This document shows, one piece after another, positions 35,465 through 43,847 of a stretch of 64,000 nt of DNA; within the stretch, counting starts at the first letter, position 1, and each line of letters starts with the position of its first letter. The stretch is from RUG369 sp050949645 (GTDB taxonomy: Bacteria > Planctomycetota > Planctomycetia > Pirellulales > Thermoguttaceae), in contig JBMNGC010000001.1 in NCBI GenBank assembly GCA_050949645.1, positions 248,001-312,000 on the forward strand, given 5' to 3'. Under the pieces are notes generated by a model. That model saw nothing but the letters and a program-made list of their open reading frames with translations. It was not told the DNA's origin and made no database searches. The position numbers were made by a program, and so were the translations under genes.

Positions 35465-35578
35465 ATTTCTATCCTGCAAATGGCGCACCGCGCCGTCGTT
35501 CTTTTCTGAAGACGCCTTTGCCTTTATAGGGTTGAATTTGCTCGAACGAGACGCGCAAAGAGCGCACGCTCAAGCGAT

Positions 35579-36565
35579 TTAAGACGTCGCCAGCTCGCGG
35601 GAACGCGTTAAAACGCACCAGAGCGCCGCCATTCGCACCGCGACGCCGTTCGTTACCTGATCAAGAATTGCCGAATGCGGACCGTCCGCGACCTCGGGCG
35701 TGATTTCAACTCCGCGATTAATAGGGCCAGGCGCAAGGATAAGGACGTGCTTTTTGCATCTCGCCAGTCGCTCAGAGTTCATTGCATATAAATGGCTGTA
35801 CTCGTGAATAGATGGGAAGGGACGAACAACCTGACGTTCAAATTGGATGCGCAGAAGATTGAAGACGTCCACTTCCTCAAGGATATCGTCGAGGGAGTAG
35901 GAAATTTCAACGCCCAATTCTTTCCAGTACGGCGAGATAAGAGTCGACGGGCCGCAAACGATCGGTTTAGCTCCAAGCTTAAGCAGCGCGAAGACGTCTG
36001 ATCGCGCGACTCTGCTGTGGGCGATGTCGCCGACGAGCGCGACCTTAAGGCCTTCAAAGGAGCCGAACTTCTGGCGAATCGTGAGCATATCAAGGAGTCC
36101 TTGCGTCGGATGCTCGTGAGTTCCGTCGCCCGCATTGAGAATCGCGCAGTTTTTGAGATTTTTGGCGAGTAGCTTCGGAACGCCAGGGCAGGAATGGCGA
36201 ACCACGACCGCATCGATTCCCATCGATTGGATATTACGCGCCGTATCGACGACCGTCTCGCCCTTAGCCACACTGCTCGTCCCAGCGGTGAAGTCGGTGA
36301 CGTCCGCGCCAAGTCGCCGAGCGGCAAAACCAAAGCTCGTTCGCGTGCGCGTCGAGTTCTCAAAGAACAGGTTAATAATTGACGAGCCGGCGAGCAGTGG
36401 AATTTTACGGAGATTTTCGTGCGACTCGAGGATATCACGACGGAATCGCTGCGCAAGGTCAAGTAGAACGGTAATTTCTTCCGCCGTTAGATCCTCGAGA
36501 CCCAAAAGATGAGGGCGAGTCCAACCCTCTGGAACTGCGCCCCAATTTTCCTTCGTATACAGCAT
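35579..36565 (-). CDS. pyrB: Aspartate carbamoyltransferase, catalytic chain
   Basis: Catalyses the committed step of pyrimidine synthesis, carbamoyl-phosphate plus aspartate to carbamoyl-aspartate. About 328 aa. Carbamoyl-phosphate motif FFENSTRTRTSF, then the SSVAKGETVVDTARNI loop, DGTHEHPTQGLLDMLTI with the HPTQ motif, and aspartate-side LAPGPINRGVEI. No regulatory chain (pyrI) is nearby. ATG 36565 is used; GTG 36577 in frame is the alternative and neither has a clear Shine-Dalgarno. A hairpin with a T-run ends only a few nt before these starts, so the gene either relies on readthrough from upstream or on attenuation. pyrC follows. Confidence 0.95.
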   Translation of the reverse strand: MLYTKENWGAVPEGWTRPHLLGLEDLTAEEITVLLDLAQRFRRDILESHENLRKIPLLAGSSIINLFFENSTRTRTSFGFAARRLGADVTDFTAGTSSVAKGETVVDTARNIQSMGIDAVVVRHSCPGVPKLLAKNLKNCAILNAGDGTHEHPTQGLLDMLTIRQKFGSFEGLKVALVGDIAHSRVARSDVFALLKLGAKPIVCGPSTLISPYWKELGVEISYSLDDILEEVDVFNLLRIQFERQVVRPFPSIHEYSHLYAMNSERLARCKKHVLILAPGPINRGVEITPEVADGPHSAILDQVTNGVAVRMAALWCVLTRSRELATS

Positions 36566-36580
36566 GGTGGTTGCCACGTT

Positions 36581-36615
36581 TTAAAAGGGGCCGCCAGAGC
36601 CGGACTCCGGCGGCC
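36581..36615 (-). terminator. Hairpin plus T-run directly before pyrB (terminator or attenuator)
   Basis: Minus-strand stem GGCCGCC / GGCGGCC (arms 36609-36615 and 36589-36595) with an inner GAG/CTC extension, then CCCCTTTT ending at 36581. It lies 58 nt after the stop of the upstream lipoprotein gene and 4-16 nt before the pyrB start. Confidence 0.65.
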
Positions 36616-36673
36616 TACATGTTTGATATAACGCCTCGTACGATCCGAGCCGGCGTTCTCCAGTACCATTGAT

Positions 36674-38929
36674 TTACTCGTCCGATTGAGCGTCTGGGAC
36701 GGCCTCGGAGGGTTGTTCGGCGCGAGGGGCTTCTTCCTCGATACCAGCGAGTTCTGCAATCCAGTTTGCACGGACGTGGGAGCCACGATCAATGCAGGCT
36801 CGGAGTCTCGCGACGGCGGAAGTCCAGGAACCTTGTTTTTCAAGGAGTCGCGCGCGAAGGTAATTTGCAGCGTTACGGAACTCGTCGCCGAGCTGGAACG
36901 CGTCGTCAGGTTGTCGTCGGAACCGCAACGATTCGTCGTTGAGGCGCTCCATCGCGGCCGAATCGGAACCGCTTGCTTCGGAAAGGAGCGTGAGGTTATA
37001 GCTCGTGAGCACTTTAATGTAACGCATTGTCGCGATCTCGAGCTGGAACTGAAGCGCCGTTTGTTGCGCGATCTGTCGAAGCTCGTCTTCCGAAGGAGTC
37101 AGATTCTGGCTCGCAGCCCATTCGTTGTACTCTTTGAGATATTCAGCAACGTTTTTCGGAATATCGGCTTCCTGATTCCTAAGGATACGTTCTGAGATTC
37201 GGCCCTGCAATAGCCAATGCGCGGCGCCGGTATCGTCGACGAACTGACCGCGAAGATAGAGGATTTTACCGAGCCACAGCGGCGTGAGCTCCGTCTGTTT
37301 CCTGCCCGATACGTTGCCGGCGAAGGACCGCGCGGAATTGCCGGTGTAGTCTTCCATGGCGTCAGAAGAGGAGTCATGCGTCGAGTCGGCGTCGACTTCA
37401 AGACTTCCCCTTGATTCCAACGGGGTCATAAAGACCTGCGTTACCAGATCCGCCTCCTCTGGGAAAATCGCCTGCTCCAAGATCGGAACGTTCGCTTCCT
37501 GGAGACGTTTAACCGCGGCGATTCTTTCGAGGTCAGAAATTCGATCCTGTTGGAGATCAAAGGGGGTCGAGAGAATCGTATTGACGGCGCCGCTGAATTC
37601 CTGTTCCAAGGGGATCATCCGCAAAGCGACCTGGAACGGAGTTGACGGGACGTAAGCGACGACGCTTTCAAAGTCTTGCGCCGACGCCTTATAAGGGAAG
37701 TCAGGGAGATCAAATTTACGAAGGATCGAGTCGTTTTGAGCGACTTCGTTGAGCGTCGCGACTTTATTAATAACGAGTCCAGCTTCATCGTCGAGTATAA
37801 GAGCGTCCGGCGCCGCAGATGGGAAGGGGAGTCCTCGCATCATGTCAAAGAGGTAGGCTTCTCCGTCGAGCCGGACGGCGACGATCACGGGGAAATCACT
37901 GGGGACTTCGCCGTCGGGTCGGAGGACAAAGGCGTCGAGTCGATGCTGTCGTAGCAGTTCGATAAAGACGATGGCGCGGTCCATAGGAGACCCTTCTCCA
38001 AGGAGCAGAGTCTGCCATTCAAGCTGGGAGACGGGCCCCATCGGGGAAGGTAGCTCGTTGGCGGCAAGGACGACGTTCTTAACGGTCCAGTCAAAAAGCT
38101 CCTTAATGACCGTTAAGTCGTCCTGTTTGGTTCCTTTTGCCCAGGTGAAGACGTCGCGAAACCAAATGACAGATCGGAGATAATCGACGTCTTGCGGTAG
38201 AAAGACCTGTCCGTCGGTTTTGAGGAGTCGCGTATAATCGTCAAGTCCGGCGCTCAGCGTTTCGAAATTGTAATATTGGTAAGACGGCGCTTTGATTACC
38301 TGTTGAATTTGCGTTTGATAGATTTCTGTCGGGTCGGCGAATTGGATTTCCTTAGCGGCGTCGAGCTTTTCGAGAATGTCGTCGACCATGAGCTCGAATG
38401 TAGCGAGCGTATTGGAGAGGCATTTTTCCGCGAGAGGATTGATCTGCGATTTCAAGGTTTGCAGAGTCTCAAGGAGTTCGTCGCAGTTCTGTTCTTCGAC
38501 CTTTTGATTTTCATCGGCGAAAAGTTTTACGAGCGAGTCGGCTTTTTTTGCCGTTTCGACGAGCGTCGCAAATTCATTTGAGAGCTCCTCGTATTCAGGG
38601 TCGAGGACGAAGTCGACGGAACTGGCGCGTTCGGCGAGCCACGGGTTCAATCGTCCGAGAGCGCCGCGAAGATATGTAGGATCCGGATGCTTTTCCTGGG
38701 CCTCAGCCGCCTGAACGACCTGCGCTATAAGGCTGCGGTTTTGCTGTTCTTTTTCCTGAGCGCTCGCAATTTGTCCCTCGCCATGCTGAATCGACGTGTC
38801 CTTGGGTTTGCAACCCATGGAAGGGAGAAGCGTCGCCAAGGCGGCGATGAGCGCGAGCGAAGCCAAACAGAAAGGAGAAATCGCACAACGCCGGTCGACC
38901 GTGTTGAAAACGAAACCAATAGTCTTCAT
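36674..38929 (-). CDS. Lipoprotein with transglutaminase-like domain (planctomycete type)
   Basis: 751-aa exported lipoprotein: signal peptide with lipobox near LPSMGC (Cys at about residue 40). Residues about 60-190 are helical and charged. The middle (about 270-400) resembles the transglutaminase-like fold used in planctomycete envelope proteins: FDWTVKNVVLAANELP, QTLLLGEGSPMDRAIVFIELLRQHRLDAFVL, then AYLFDMMRGLPFP. The usual catalytic Cys of the fold appears replaced (GEGSPMDRA), so activity is doubtful. The C-terminal 250 residues are helical, TPR-like. The ATG has no strong Shine-Dalgarno. It has a near-consensus promoter at 39019-39047. Function unknown. Confidence 0.72.
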   Translation of the reverse strand: MKTIGFVFNTVDRRCAISPFCLASLALIAALATLLPSMGCKPKDTSIQHGEGQIASAQEKEQQNRSLIAQVVQAAEAQEKHPDPTYLRGALGRLNPWLAERASSVDFVLDPEYEELSNEFATLVETAKKADSLVKLFADENQKVEEQNCDELLETLQTLKSQINPLAEKCLSNTLATFELMVDDILEKLDAAKEIQFADPTEIYQTQIQQVIKAPSYQYYNFETLSAGLDDYTRLLKTDGQVFLPQDVDYLRSVIWFRDVFTWAKGTKQDDLTVIKELFDWTVKNVVLAANELPSPMGPVSQLEWQTLLLGEGSPMDRAIVFIELLRQHRLDAFVLRPDGEVPSDFPVIVAVRLDGEAYLFDMMRGLPFPSAAPDALILDDEAGLVINKVATLNEVAQNDSILRKFDLPDFPYKASAQDFESVVAYVPSTPFQVALRMIPLEQEFSGAVNTILSTPFDLQQDRISDLERIAAVKRLQEANVPILEQAIFPEEADLVTQVFMTPLESRGSLEVDADSTHDSSSDAMEDYTGNSARSFAGNVSGRKQTELTPLWLGKILYLRGQFVDDTGAAHWLLQGRISERILRNQEADIPKNVAEYLKEYNEWAASQNLTPSEDELRQIAQQTALQFQLEIATMRYIKVLTSYNLTLLSEASGSDSAAMERLNDESLRFRRQPDDAFQLGDEFRNAANYLRARLLEKQGSWTSAVARLRACIDRGSHVRANWIAELAGIEEEAPRAEQPSEAVPDAQSDE

Positions 38930-39018
38930 CAGAACGAGTCTCTACGATAATAATCTCTAAAAATGAAGGCATAAACGAACGGTCGCTTCTATGCGGCGCG
39001 CCGAATAACATCGGCTTT

Positions 39019-39047
39019 AGTATATTGCGCTGACGTCCTTTTGTCCA
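39019..39047 (-). promoter_or_regulatory. Sigma-70 promoter of the transglutaminase-like gene
   Basis: Minus strand TGGACA (39042-39047), exactly 17 bp, TATACT (39019-39024); five of six bases match in each hexamer. Confidence 0.8.
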
Positions 39048-39095
39048 GTTCCCCCGGGCGCTGACGTCGCCGCATGCATTTTTTGTTCAACCAAT

Positions 39096-39123
39096 TTGAC
39101 GTCGAAATCGGCAAATTTATAAT
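39096..39123 (+). promoter_or_regulatory. Sigma-70 promoter of the aldolase gene
   Basis: TTGACG (39096-39101), 16 bp, perfect TATAAT (39118-39123). It gives a leader of about 135 nt before the ATG at 39265. Confidence 0.8.
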
Positions 39124-39264
39124 TCTAGCAACGACAGCGCAGGCATTGCGCGCGATACGCCTCGCAATCATGGCGCTGCGTTTGTGGACTAACCTTAAAC
39201 CTTGCCATAACATGATACGCTTTGCGCCGATTATCCGGCGCGCAACGAACGGAGAAATTGAAGA

Positions 39265-40227
39265 ATGACTTCAAACGCTTTAGAAACGATCGAAAAGATT
39301 GGCCTTTTGCCACTTGTTAATGTAAAAGACCCCAGTAAAGCGGCGCCCCTCGCTGAAGCTCTTTCCAGGGGCGGAATCGACGCGATCGAGGTAACCCTTC
39401 GCGACGCCACGGCGTTTGAGTCGCTTAAAAAAGTCCGCGAGGCGCTCCCTAACGCGCTTGTTGGCGCGGGCACAGTTCATACGCCTGAGGACGCGACAAG
39501 GGCGATTGAGCTTGGAGCCGATTTCATCGTAGCGCCCGGCGTCTGCCCGAAAACGATTCAGGTCTGTCAGGAAAAGAACGTTGCGATTATTCCAGGCGCG
39601 GCGACCGCCTCTGAGATAGAGCGCGCGCGCTCACTGGGGCTTAACGTTGTGAAATTTTTCCCAGCCGAAATCGCGGGCGGACTTTCCATGATCAAGGCGT
39701 TGCGCGGTCCCTTTGGCGACGTTCGTTTCGTTCCGACGGGAGGGATCAATTTTGACAACCTCCAACCGTACGTCGAGGATAAGGCGGTTTTTGCGGTCGG
39801 TGGGAGTTTTATGACGCCCAGCGCCGCTGTTGAGGCGAACGATTGGGACGCTGTTGCAGCGTCGGCGTCGAAAGCGGTCGGCGTATCGCTAGGCTTCCAG
39901 ATAGGACACGTCGGCATTAATTGCCATTCTCCCGAAGAAGCGAAATCGACGTCGGAAAATTTTGCGAAAATTTTCAACTTTGGAACCCGTGAGATCGACA
40001 TCTCATTCTTTGGCGGTTCCGCTGTCGAAGCGATGAAGAAGCCCAGCTTTGGTACGAACGGACACATTGGGATCGCATGTAACTCGATGAAGCGCGCGAT
40101 CTGCCGTCTTGAAAGTCTCGGTTACAAGTTTCGATTTTTCAAGAAGAACGACCAGGGCGAATTGATAGCCGCCTATATCGAAGACGAGATCGCGGGATTC
40201 GCGATTCATCTTTGCCCCAAATCTTGA
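39265..40227 (+). CDS. KDPG/KHG aldolase with C-terminal VOC-like domain
   Basis: Cytosolic class I aldolase that splits 2-keto-3-deoxy-6-phosphogluconate (Entner-Doudoroff and uronate breakdown) or 4-hydroxy-2-oxoglutarate. Residues 1-207 are the Eda barrel: IEVTLRD with the catalytic Glu42, GAGTV (67-71), VVKFFPAE with Schiff-base Lys130, and PTGGI (157-161). From about 210 to 320 there is an extra domain, FQIGHVGINCHSPEEAKS...GHIGIACNSMKRAI...AGFAIHL, with the strand pattern of glyoxalase/VOC proteins. This two-domain form is known to me mainly from Firmicutes. GGAG lies before the ATG. The next two genes encode exported proteins and may belong to the same sugar-use function. Confidence 0.9.
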   Translation: MTSNALETIEKIGLLPLVNVKDPSKAAPLAEALSRGGIDAIEVTLRDATAFESLKKVREALPNALVGAGTVHTPEDATRAIELGADFIVAPGVCPKTIQVCQEKNVAIIPGAATASEIERARSLGLNVVKFFPAEIAGGLSMIKALRGPFGDVRFVPTGGINFDNLQPYVEDKAVFAVGGSFMTPSAAVEANDWDAVAASASKAVGVSLGFQIGHVGINCHSPEEAKSTSENFAKIFNFGTREIDISFFGGSAVEAMKKPSFGTNGHIGIACNSMKRAICRLESLGYKFRFFKKNDQGELIAAYIEDEIAGFAIHLCPKS

Positions 40228-40273
40228 TTCAATGGATTATGGGTGATTCTTAATAACACGACACGAGGACGAA

Positions 40274-41134
40274 ATGAATTTCAAATTGAAAATCTTAGCG
40301 CTTCTGAGTTGTCTTTTCCTCATGGCGCCGACAGTTGCAAACGCTCAGGACGATACGGAGAAGACGCTTGATATTCTCTTTATAGGGAACAGCTTCACGT
40401 TCTTTAATTCCCTCGACCAGACGGTCGGCAATATGCTTACCGTTTCCGGGATTCCCACGAACGCCACTCGCAGCGCGCCTGGCGGATGGCGTTTCCGCCT
40501 TCATTACAACGGCGAGATTCCTGAGAAGAACTATAACGGCGCCCCGACGCCAGAAATGATCAAGTTGCGGAAGTGGGATTACGTCGTCTTGCAAGAGTTT
40601 AGTTCCGGTTCAGTCGAGCAGTACAAGGATTTTATGGAATACGGCCAGAAACTCGTTGACCTTATCCATGAGAATTCCCCCGAGACGAAGATCATCCTCT
40701 ATCAGACCTGGGAACGTTGCGACGGCATGTTTGAGGGTTACGGCGACGACGAAGCGCGTAAAGATGAAGTAATTGCCGCGTGGACCAAGCGTTATAAGGA
40801 GCCCAGCGAGGAAACGGTCGCGCAACTCAAGACTGGTATCCAAGGGGCGTACGACGATTTGCAGAAGGCGACCGATTCGACGCTTGCGCCCGTCGGCAAG
40901 GCGTTCTTGACCGTTGGCGACAAGATCGACCTTTATGGCGCCGAAGGGAAAGCTCGGCCCTTCCATCCGAATCCCTGCGGAACGTATCTTGCCGGTTGCG
41001 TCTTCTTTAAAACAATCACGGGTAAATCTCCAGTCGGGCTTTGGCAGAAGCTCAGCGACGCCGGTAAGGATCATAAGGTAACAGAGGAAGACGCGACGTA
41101 CCTGGAAAAGATTGCCGACAAAGTTGTCGAATGA
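40274..41134 (+). CDS. Secreted SGNH-hydrolase-like protein (DUF4886-like)
   Basis: 286-aa exported protein; signal peptide with cleavage near ANA-QDD (about residue 24). The mature protein opens with LDILFIGNSFTFFN, an SGNH block I with Ser in GNS, then WDYVVLQEFSSGS, and near the end HPNPCGTYLAGCVFF, where the His of FHPNP fits the catalytic His region. This layout matches DUF4886-type proteins of the SGNH group, which include esterases acting on carbohydrates. GAGGA precedes the ATG. It lies 46 nt after the aldolase gene and ends with a good terminator, so the two may be cotranscribed. Activity not proven. Confidence 0.75.
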   Translation: MNFKLKILALLSCLFLMAPTVANAQDDTEKTLDILFIGNSFTFFNSLDQTVGNMLTVSGIPTNATRSAPGGWRFRLHYNGEIPEKNYNGAPTPEMIKLRKWDYVVLQEFSSGSVEQYKDFMEYGQKLVDLIHENSPETKIILYQTWERCDGMFEGYGDDEARKDEVIAAWTKRYKEPSEETVAQLKTGIQGAYDDLQKATDSTLAPVGKAFLTVGDKIDLYGAEGKARPFHPNPCGTYLAGCVFFKTITGKSPVGLWQKLSDAGKDHKVTEEDATYLEKIADKVVE

Positions 41135-41167
41135 TCTTCCTCTGAACTCATTTTGTTTCACATATCG

Positions 41168-41202
41168 CGTCCCGGAACTCTCTTGCAGATCCGGGACGTT
41201 TT
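41168..41202 (+). terminator. Terminator after the SGNH-like gene
   Basis: 9-bp stem CGTCCCGGA (41168-41176) / TCCGGGACG (41190-41198), then TTTT. Confidence 0.85.
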
Positions 41203-41259
41203 CTATTGATACGTCTGTGAGCGCGGCTTATCGATTTGCAGACGATTGGGGAACGCGTC

Positions 41260-42567
41260 ATGTTTTTTAAAATTTTTAACAGAAGGGTAACGCTCGGTTT
41301 ATTGGTCGTTGCATTCTTCGCGCTGCGCTCCTTCGCTGAAGCTCAGACCCTTGAATCTCAGGTCGATTTAGCCTGGAACGCGGCATGGTCGAATTTTTAT
41401 TCTTCCGATACGAAACTCTTTTATGATTTTCTCGAGTCGCTTGAACCAGGCAAGACGCTCGATCACCTTCCGACCCGGGAGGAAGTCGCGGCGCTCGATC
41501 CGAATCCCTGCGGGTATGGAACGGCCATGGAAGATTGCGCGATCTCCGGCGGCGTGATCCTGGAGGCGCTCGTCGACCGGTATGCCGTCGAAAGTGAACG
41601 CGGCGCCGACGCCGAGACCCTCCATAAGCTTAAGTCGCAAGCTGAGAACGTTTTCTCGGGGCTCGAACTTCTTGCGACGGTCTCAGGTTCGCCAGGCTTT
41701 GTAGCGCGCGGAGTGAGTCCAAAAGCGCCGGGACTTTGCTATATCAATAGTTCTCGCGATCAAGTTACGCATCTGACCCTTGCCATTTGGAAATATTGGC
41801 GTTCGCCGCTCTCTGATCTCCAGACGCGCGAACGCGCGGCGGCGATTCTCTATGCCGTTGCAGATCGCATGACGCGTAACGTTATTCCTGAAAACGACTT
41901 CGATTTTCTTTGCAGCGACGGCTCGCGTTGTCGGATAGGAATTTGCCGGATGGCGAACGTTGAAGATCATGAAGCGGCGCGACTTACGGCGATCTACGCC
42001 GTCGCGTGGGACGTTGCGAAACGTAGCGGCGACTCAGCGAAAGAAAAGGAATATTGGGAGCGATGGCGAAACATTGCGCGCGAGACGATCGAGCAGTCCG
42101 GTCATCTCGTTGAAAATACGAGCCTTCAGAACCGTATGCCCAGCTATGCGTATCTTCAGATGCAGGAGTCCCTCAGCGTTCTCTTTGAACTCGAACCGGA
42201 ACCTGATCTTAGAGAGAAGCTCGCGCAAACGACGACGTTTATCGCCAAACGCGTTGCAGCGCGGCAGGACGCTGCGCTCGCAAGACTTAAGTCTCGCGAC
42301 CTTACGGAAGTTGCTCCAAACTGGCGCGAGGCGGGCGGACTTAATGGCGAATATCGCGTCACGTGGTACGCCCCTAGAGAGTGCGGCGAAATTGCGCTAA
42401 CGATTGCGGAGAGTCCCGTCGAGAATCTCTTCGACGAGAAAGCGGCGGCGACTCTTAAGGATGCGCTGATGACGCCCGACTTCAAAAAGATCAGCAGCTG
42501 CGGCGTTTTTCATCTTCTTGGCGCATACGAGAAAGCGCGTCGACTCGGTAAGCTAGAGCCTCGCTAA
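41260..42567 (+). CDS. Secreted all-helical protein, unknown (possible alpha/alpha-toroid enzyme)
   Basis: 435-aa exported protein; signal peptide to about residue 27 (ending SFAEAQ). The mature part is rich in amphipathic helices and conserved-looking Trp, Cys and aromatic patches, for example CGYGTAMEDCAISGGVILEAL, GFVARGVSP, YINSSRDQVTHLTLAIWKYW. Such alternating helices with aromatic clefts are typical of alpha/alpha-barrel glycosidases and lyases, but I cannot name a family or catalytic residues. ATG 41260 is preferred over 41236: GGGGA lies at proper spacing. A terminator separates it from the SGNH-like gene, so it is its own unit; the promoter was not recognised. Confidence 0.68.
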   Translation: MFFKIFNRRVTLGLLVVAFFALRSFAEAQTLESQVDLAWNAAWSNFYSSDTKLFYDFLESLEPGKTLDHLPTREEVAALDPNPCGYGTAMEDCAISGGVILEALVDRYAVESERGADAETLHKLKSQAENVFSGLELLATVSGSPGFVARGVSPKAPGLCYINSSRDQVTHLTLAIWKYWRSPLSDLQTRERAAAILYAVADRMTRNVIPENDFDFLCSDGSRCRIGICRMANVEDHEAARLTAIYAVAWDVAKRSGDSAKEKEYWERWRNIARETIEQSGHLVENTSLQNRMPSYAYLQMQESLSVLFELEPEPDLREKLAQTTTFIAKRVAARQDAALARLKSRDLTEVAPNWREAGGLNGEYRVTWYAPRECGEIALTIAESPVENLFDEKAAATLKDALMTPDFKKISSCGVFHLLGAYEKARRLGKLEPR

Positions 42568-42570
42568 AAG

Positions 42571-42610
42571 AAGCGCCGCCGACTCTTTCCCAAGGGTCGG
42601 CGGCGCTTTT
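42571..42610. terminator. Bidirectional terminator between convergent genes
   Basis: 13-bp stem AAGCGCCGCCGAC (42571-42583) / GTCGGCGGCGCTT (42596-42608) then TT; on the minus side it is followed by CTTTTAG. It serves the plus-strand helical protein gene and minus-strand aroC. Confidence 0.88.
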
Positions 42611-42627
42611 CTGAAGGATGGAATCGT

Positions 42628-43803
42628 TTATCGAGACCAGTTATCGCCCTCAAGGCGTTTTGCAACCGTCTCTTCGAAGAGTTTAACGCGACCTTTGATT
42701 TCAGAGAGAGAATCGCCTCCGAACTTTTCGATCAGCGCCGCGGCAATTTCAAAACCGACAACGTTTTCAACGACAACGCTCGCCGCCGAGATCGCGCACG
42801 CGTCGCTACGCTCGTAGGACGCTTCGACCGGCTCTTTCGTTACAAGATCAATGGAGCGCAACGCTTTTTTGAGAGTCGGAATTGGTTTCATCGCGGCGCG
42901 GACGACGATCGGCTGGCCGTTCGTCATTCCCGCCTCGATTCCGCCCGCATGGTTGGTCGTGCGAACGAAACCTTGCGTTCGCGTTCCTCGTTGACTTTCG
43001 TCCCAGAGAATTTCGTCATGCGCTAGCGAGCCCGGGAGACTTGCGAGGTTGAATCCATCGCCAATCTCGACGCCTTTGAAGGCTTGGATTGCCGCGACGG
43101 CGCGCGCAAGTTTTCCGTCAAGCTTCGCCGACCACTGCGCGTGCGTTCCGAGTCCGAAAGGAACGTTGAAGACGCGTACCTCGACGACTCCGCCGAGCGT
43201 ATCGCCCGCGAGCTTAGCATCGTCGATTGCTTTGGTTGCCTTCGCTTCTTTCTCGGGAGACAACGAGAAGAGTTGAGTTGCGTCTCGGATCGCGCGAAGC
43301 TCGTCGACGCCCTTAGAAAAGGTCGCCTGATCGGGGGTCAGCTCGACGTCGCCGACGCTCAAGACGTATCCGACCGTCTCGATTCCCATCTCTCGGAGGA
43401 GCAACCGCGCCAACGCGCCAGCCGCGACGCGTCCTGCGGATTCTCGTGCGCTCGAACGTTCCAGAATCGGTCGAATTCCAGTTTCGTACTTGATCGAGCC
43501 GGAAAGGTCCCCATGACCGGGTCTCGGACGGGTAAGTTCAGGCGTGGTTTCAAGTTTGTAGTCTTTGTTTTTCACCCACAGAAGGATAGGAGACCCCATG
43601 CTAGCGCCGTGAAGGACTCCTGTCAGAAGTTCTGCCGAGTCCGTTTCGATTGCTTGCCGACCGCCGCGACCATAGCCTCCCTGGCGTCGACGAAGTTCTC
43701 CGTTGATAAAGGCGGTATCGAGGGCCACTCCAGCCGGAAAGCCGTCGACGAGCGCAGCAATTCCCTTGCCGTGCGATTCGCCCGCGGTTTGGTAGGTTAG
43801 CAT
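42628..43803 (-). CDS. aroC: Chorismate synthase
   Basis: FMN-dependent enzyme that makes chorismate from EPSP, last step of the shikimate pathway. 391 aa. Signatures: N-terminal TAGESHGKGIAALVDGFPAG, GYGRGGRQ near residue 43, then RPGHGDLSGSIKYETG, ARESAGRVAAGALARLLL, and GIEAGMTNGQPIVVRAAMKP. The chain looks complete and regular. It lies 44 nt after purB on the same strand, so it is likely cotranscribed from the purB promoter. It ends at the shared terminator at 42571-42610. Confidence 0.97.
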   Translation of the reverse strand: MLTYQTAGESHGKGIAALVDGFPAGVALDTAFINGELRRRQGGYGRGGRQAIETDSAELLTGVLHGASMGSPILLWVKNKDYKLETTPELTRPRPGHGDLSGSIKYETGIRPILERSSARESAGRVAAGALARLLLREMGIETVGYVLSVGDVELTPDQATFSKGVDELRAIRDATQLFSLSPEKEAKATKAIDDAKLAGDTLGGVVEVRVFNVPFGLGTHAQWSAKLDGKLARAVAAIQAFKGVEIGDGFNLASLPGSLAHDEILWDESQRGTRTQGFVRTTNHAGGIEAGMTNGQPIVVRAAMKPIPTLKKALRSIDLVTKEPVEASYERSDACAISAASVVVENVVGFEIAAALIEKFGGDSLSEIKGRVKLFEETVAKRLEGDNWSR

Positions 43804-43847
43804 AACAGTTCCTTTGTTGGGTTAGAGACGACGGAGTCCAAGTTCGC

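Larger units (their letters stand above)
38930..39264. other. Divergent intergenic region with two strong promoters
   Basis: No gene supported. It holds a minus-strand promoter for the transglutaminase-like gene (39019-39047) and a plus-strand promoter for the aldolase gene (39096-39123), about 50 bp apart and pointing away from each other. Confidence 0.7.

Noticed and set aside
43084..43800. 238-aa plus-strand open frame inside aroC
   Set aside because: Antisense shadow of chorismate synthase, whose motifs are complete on the other strand.
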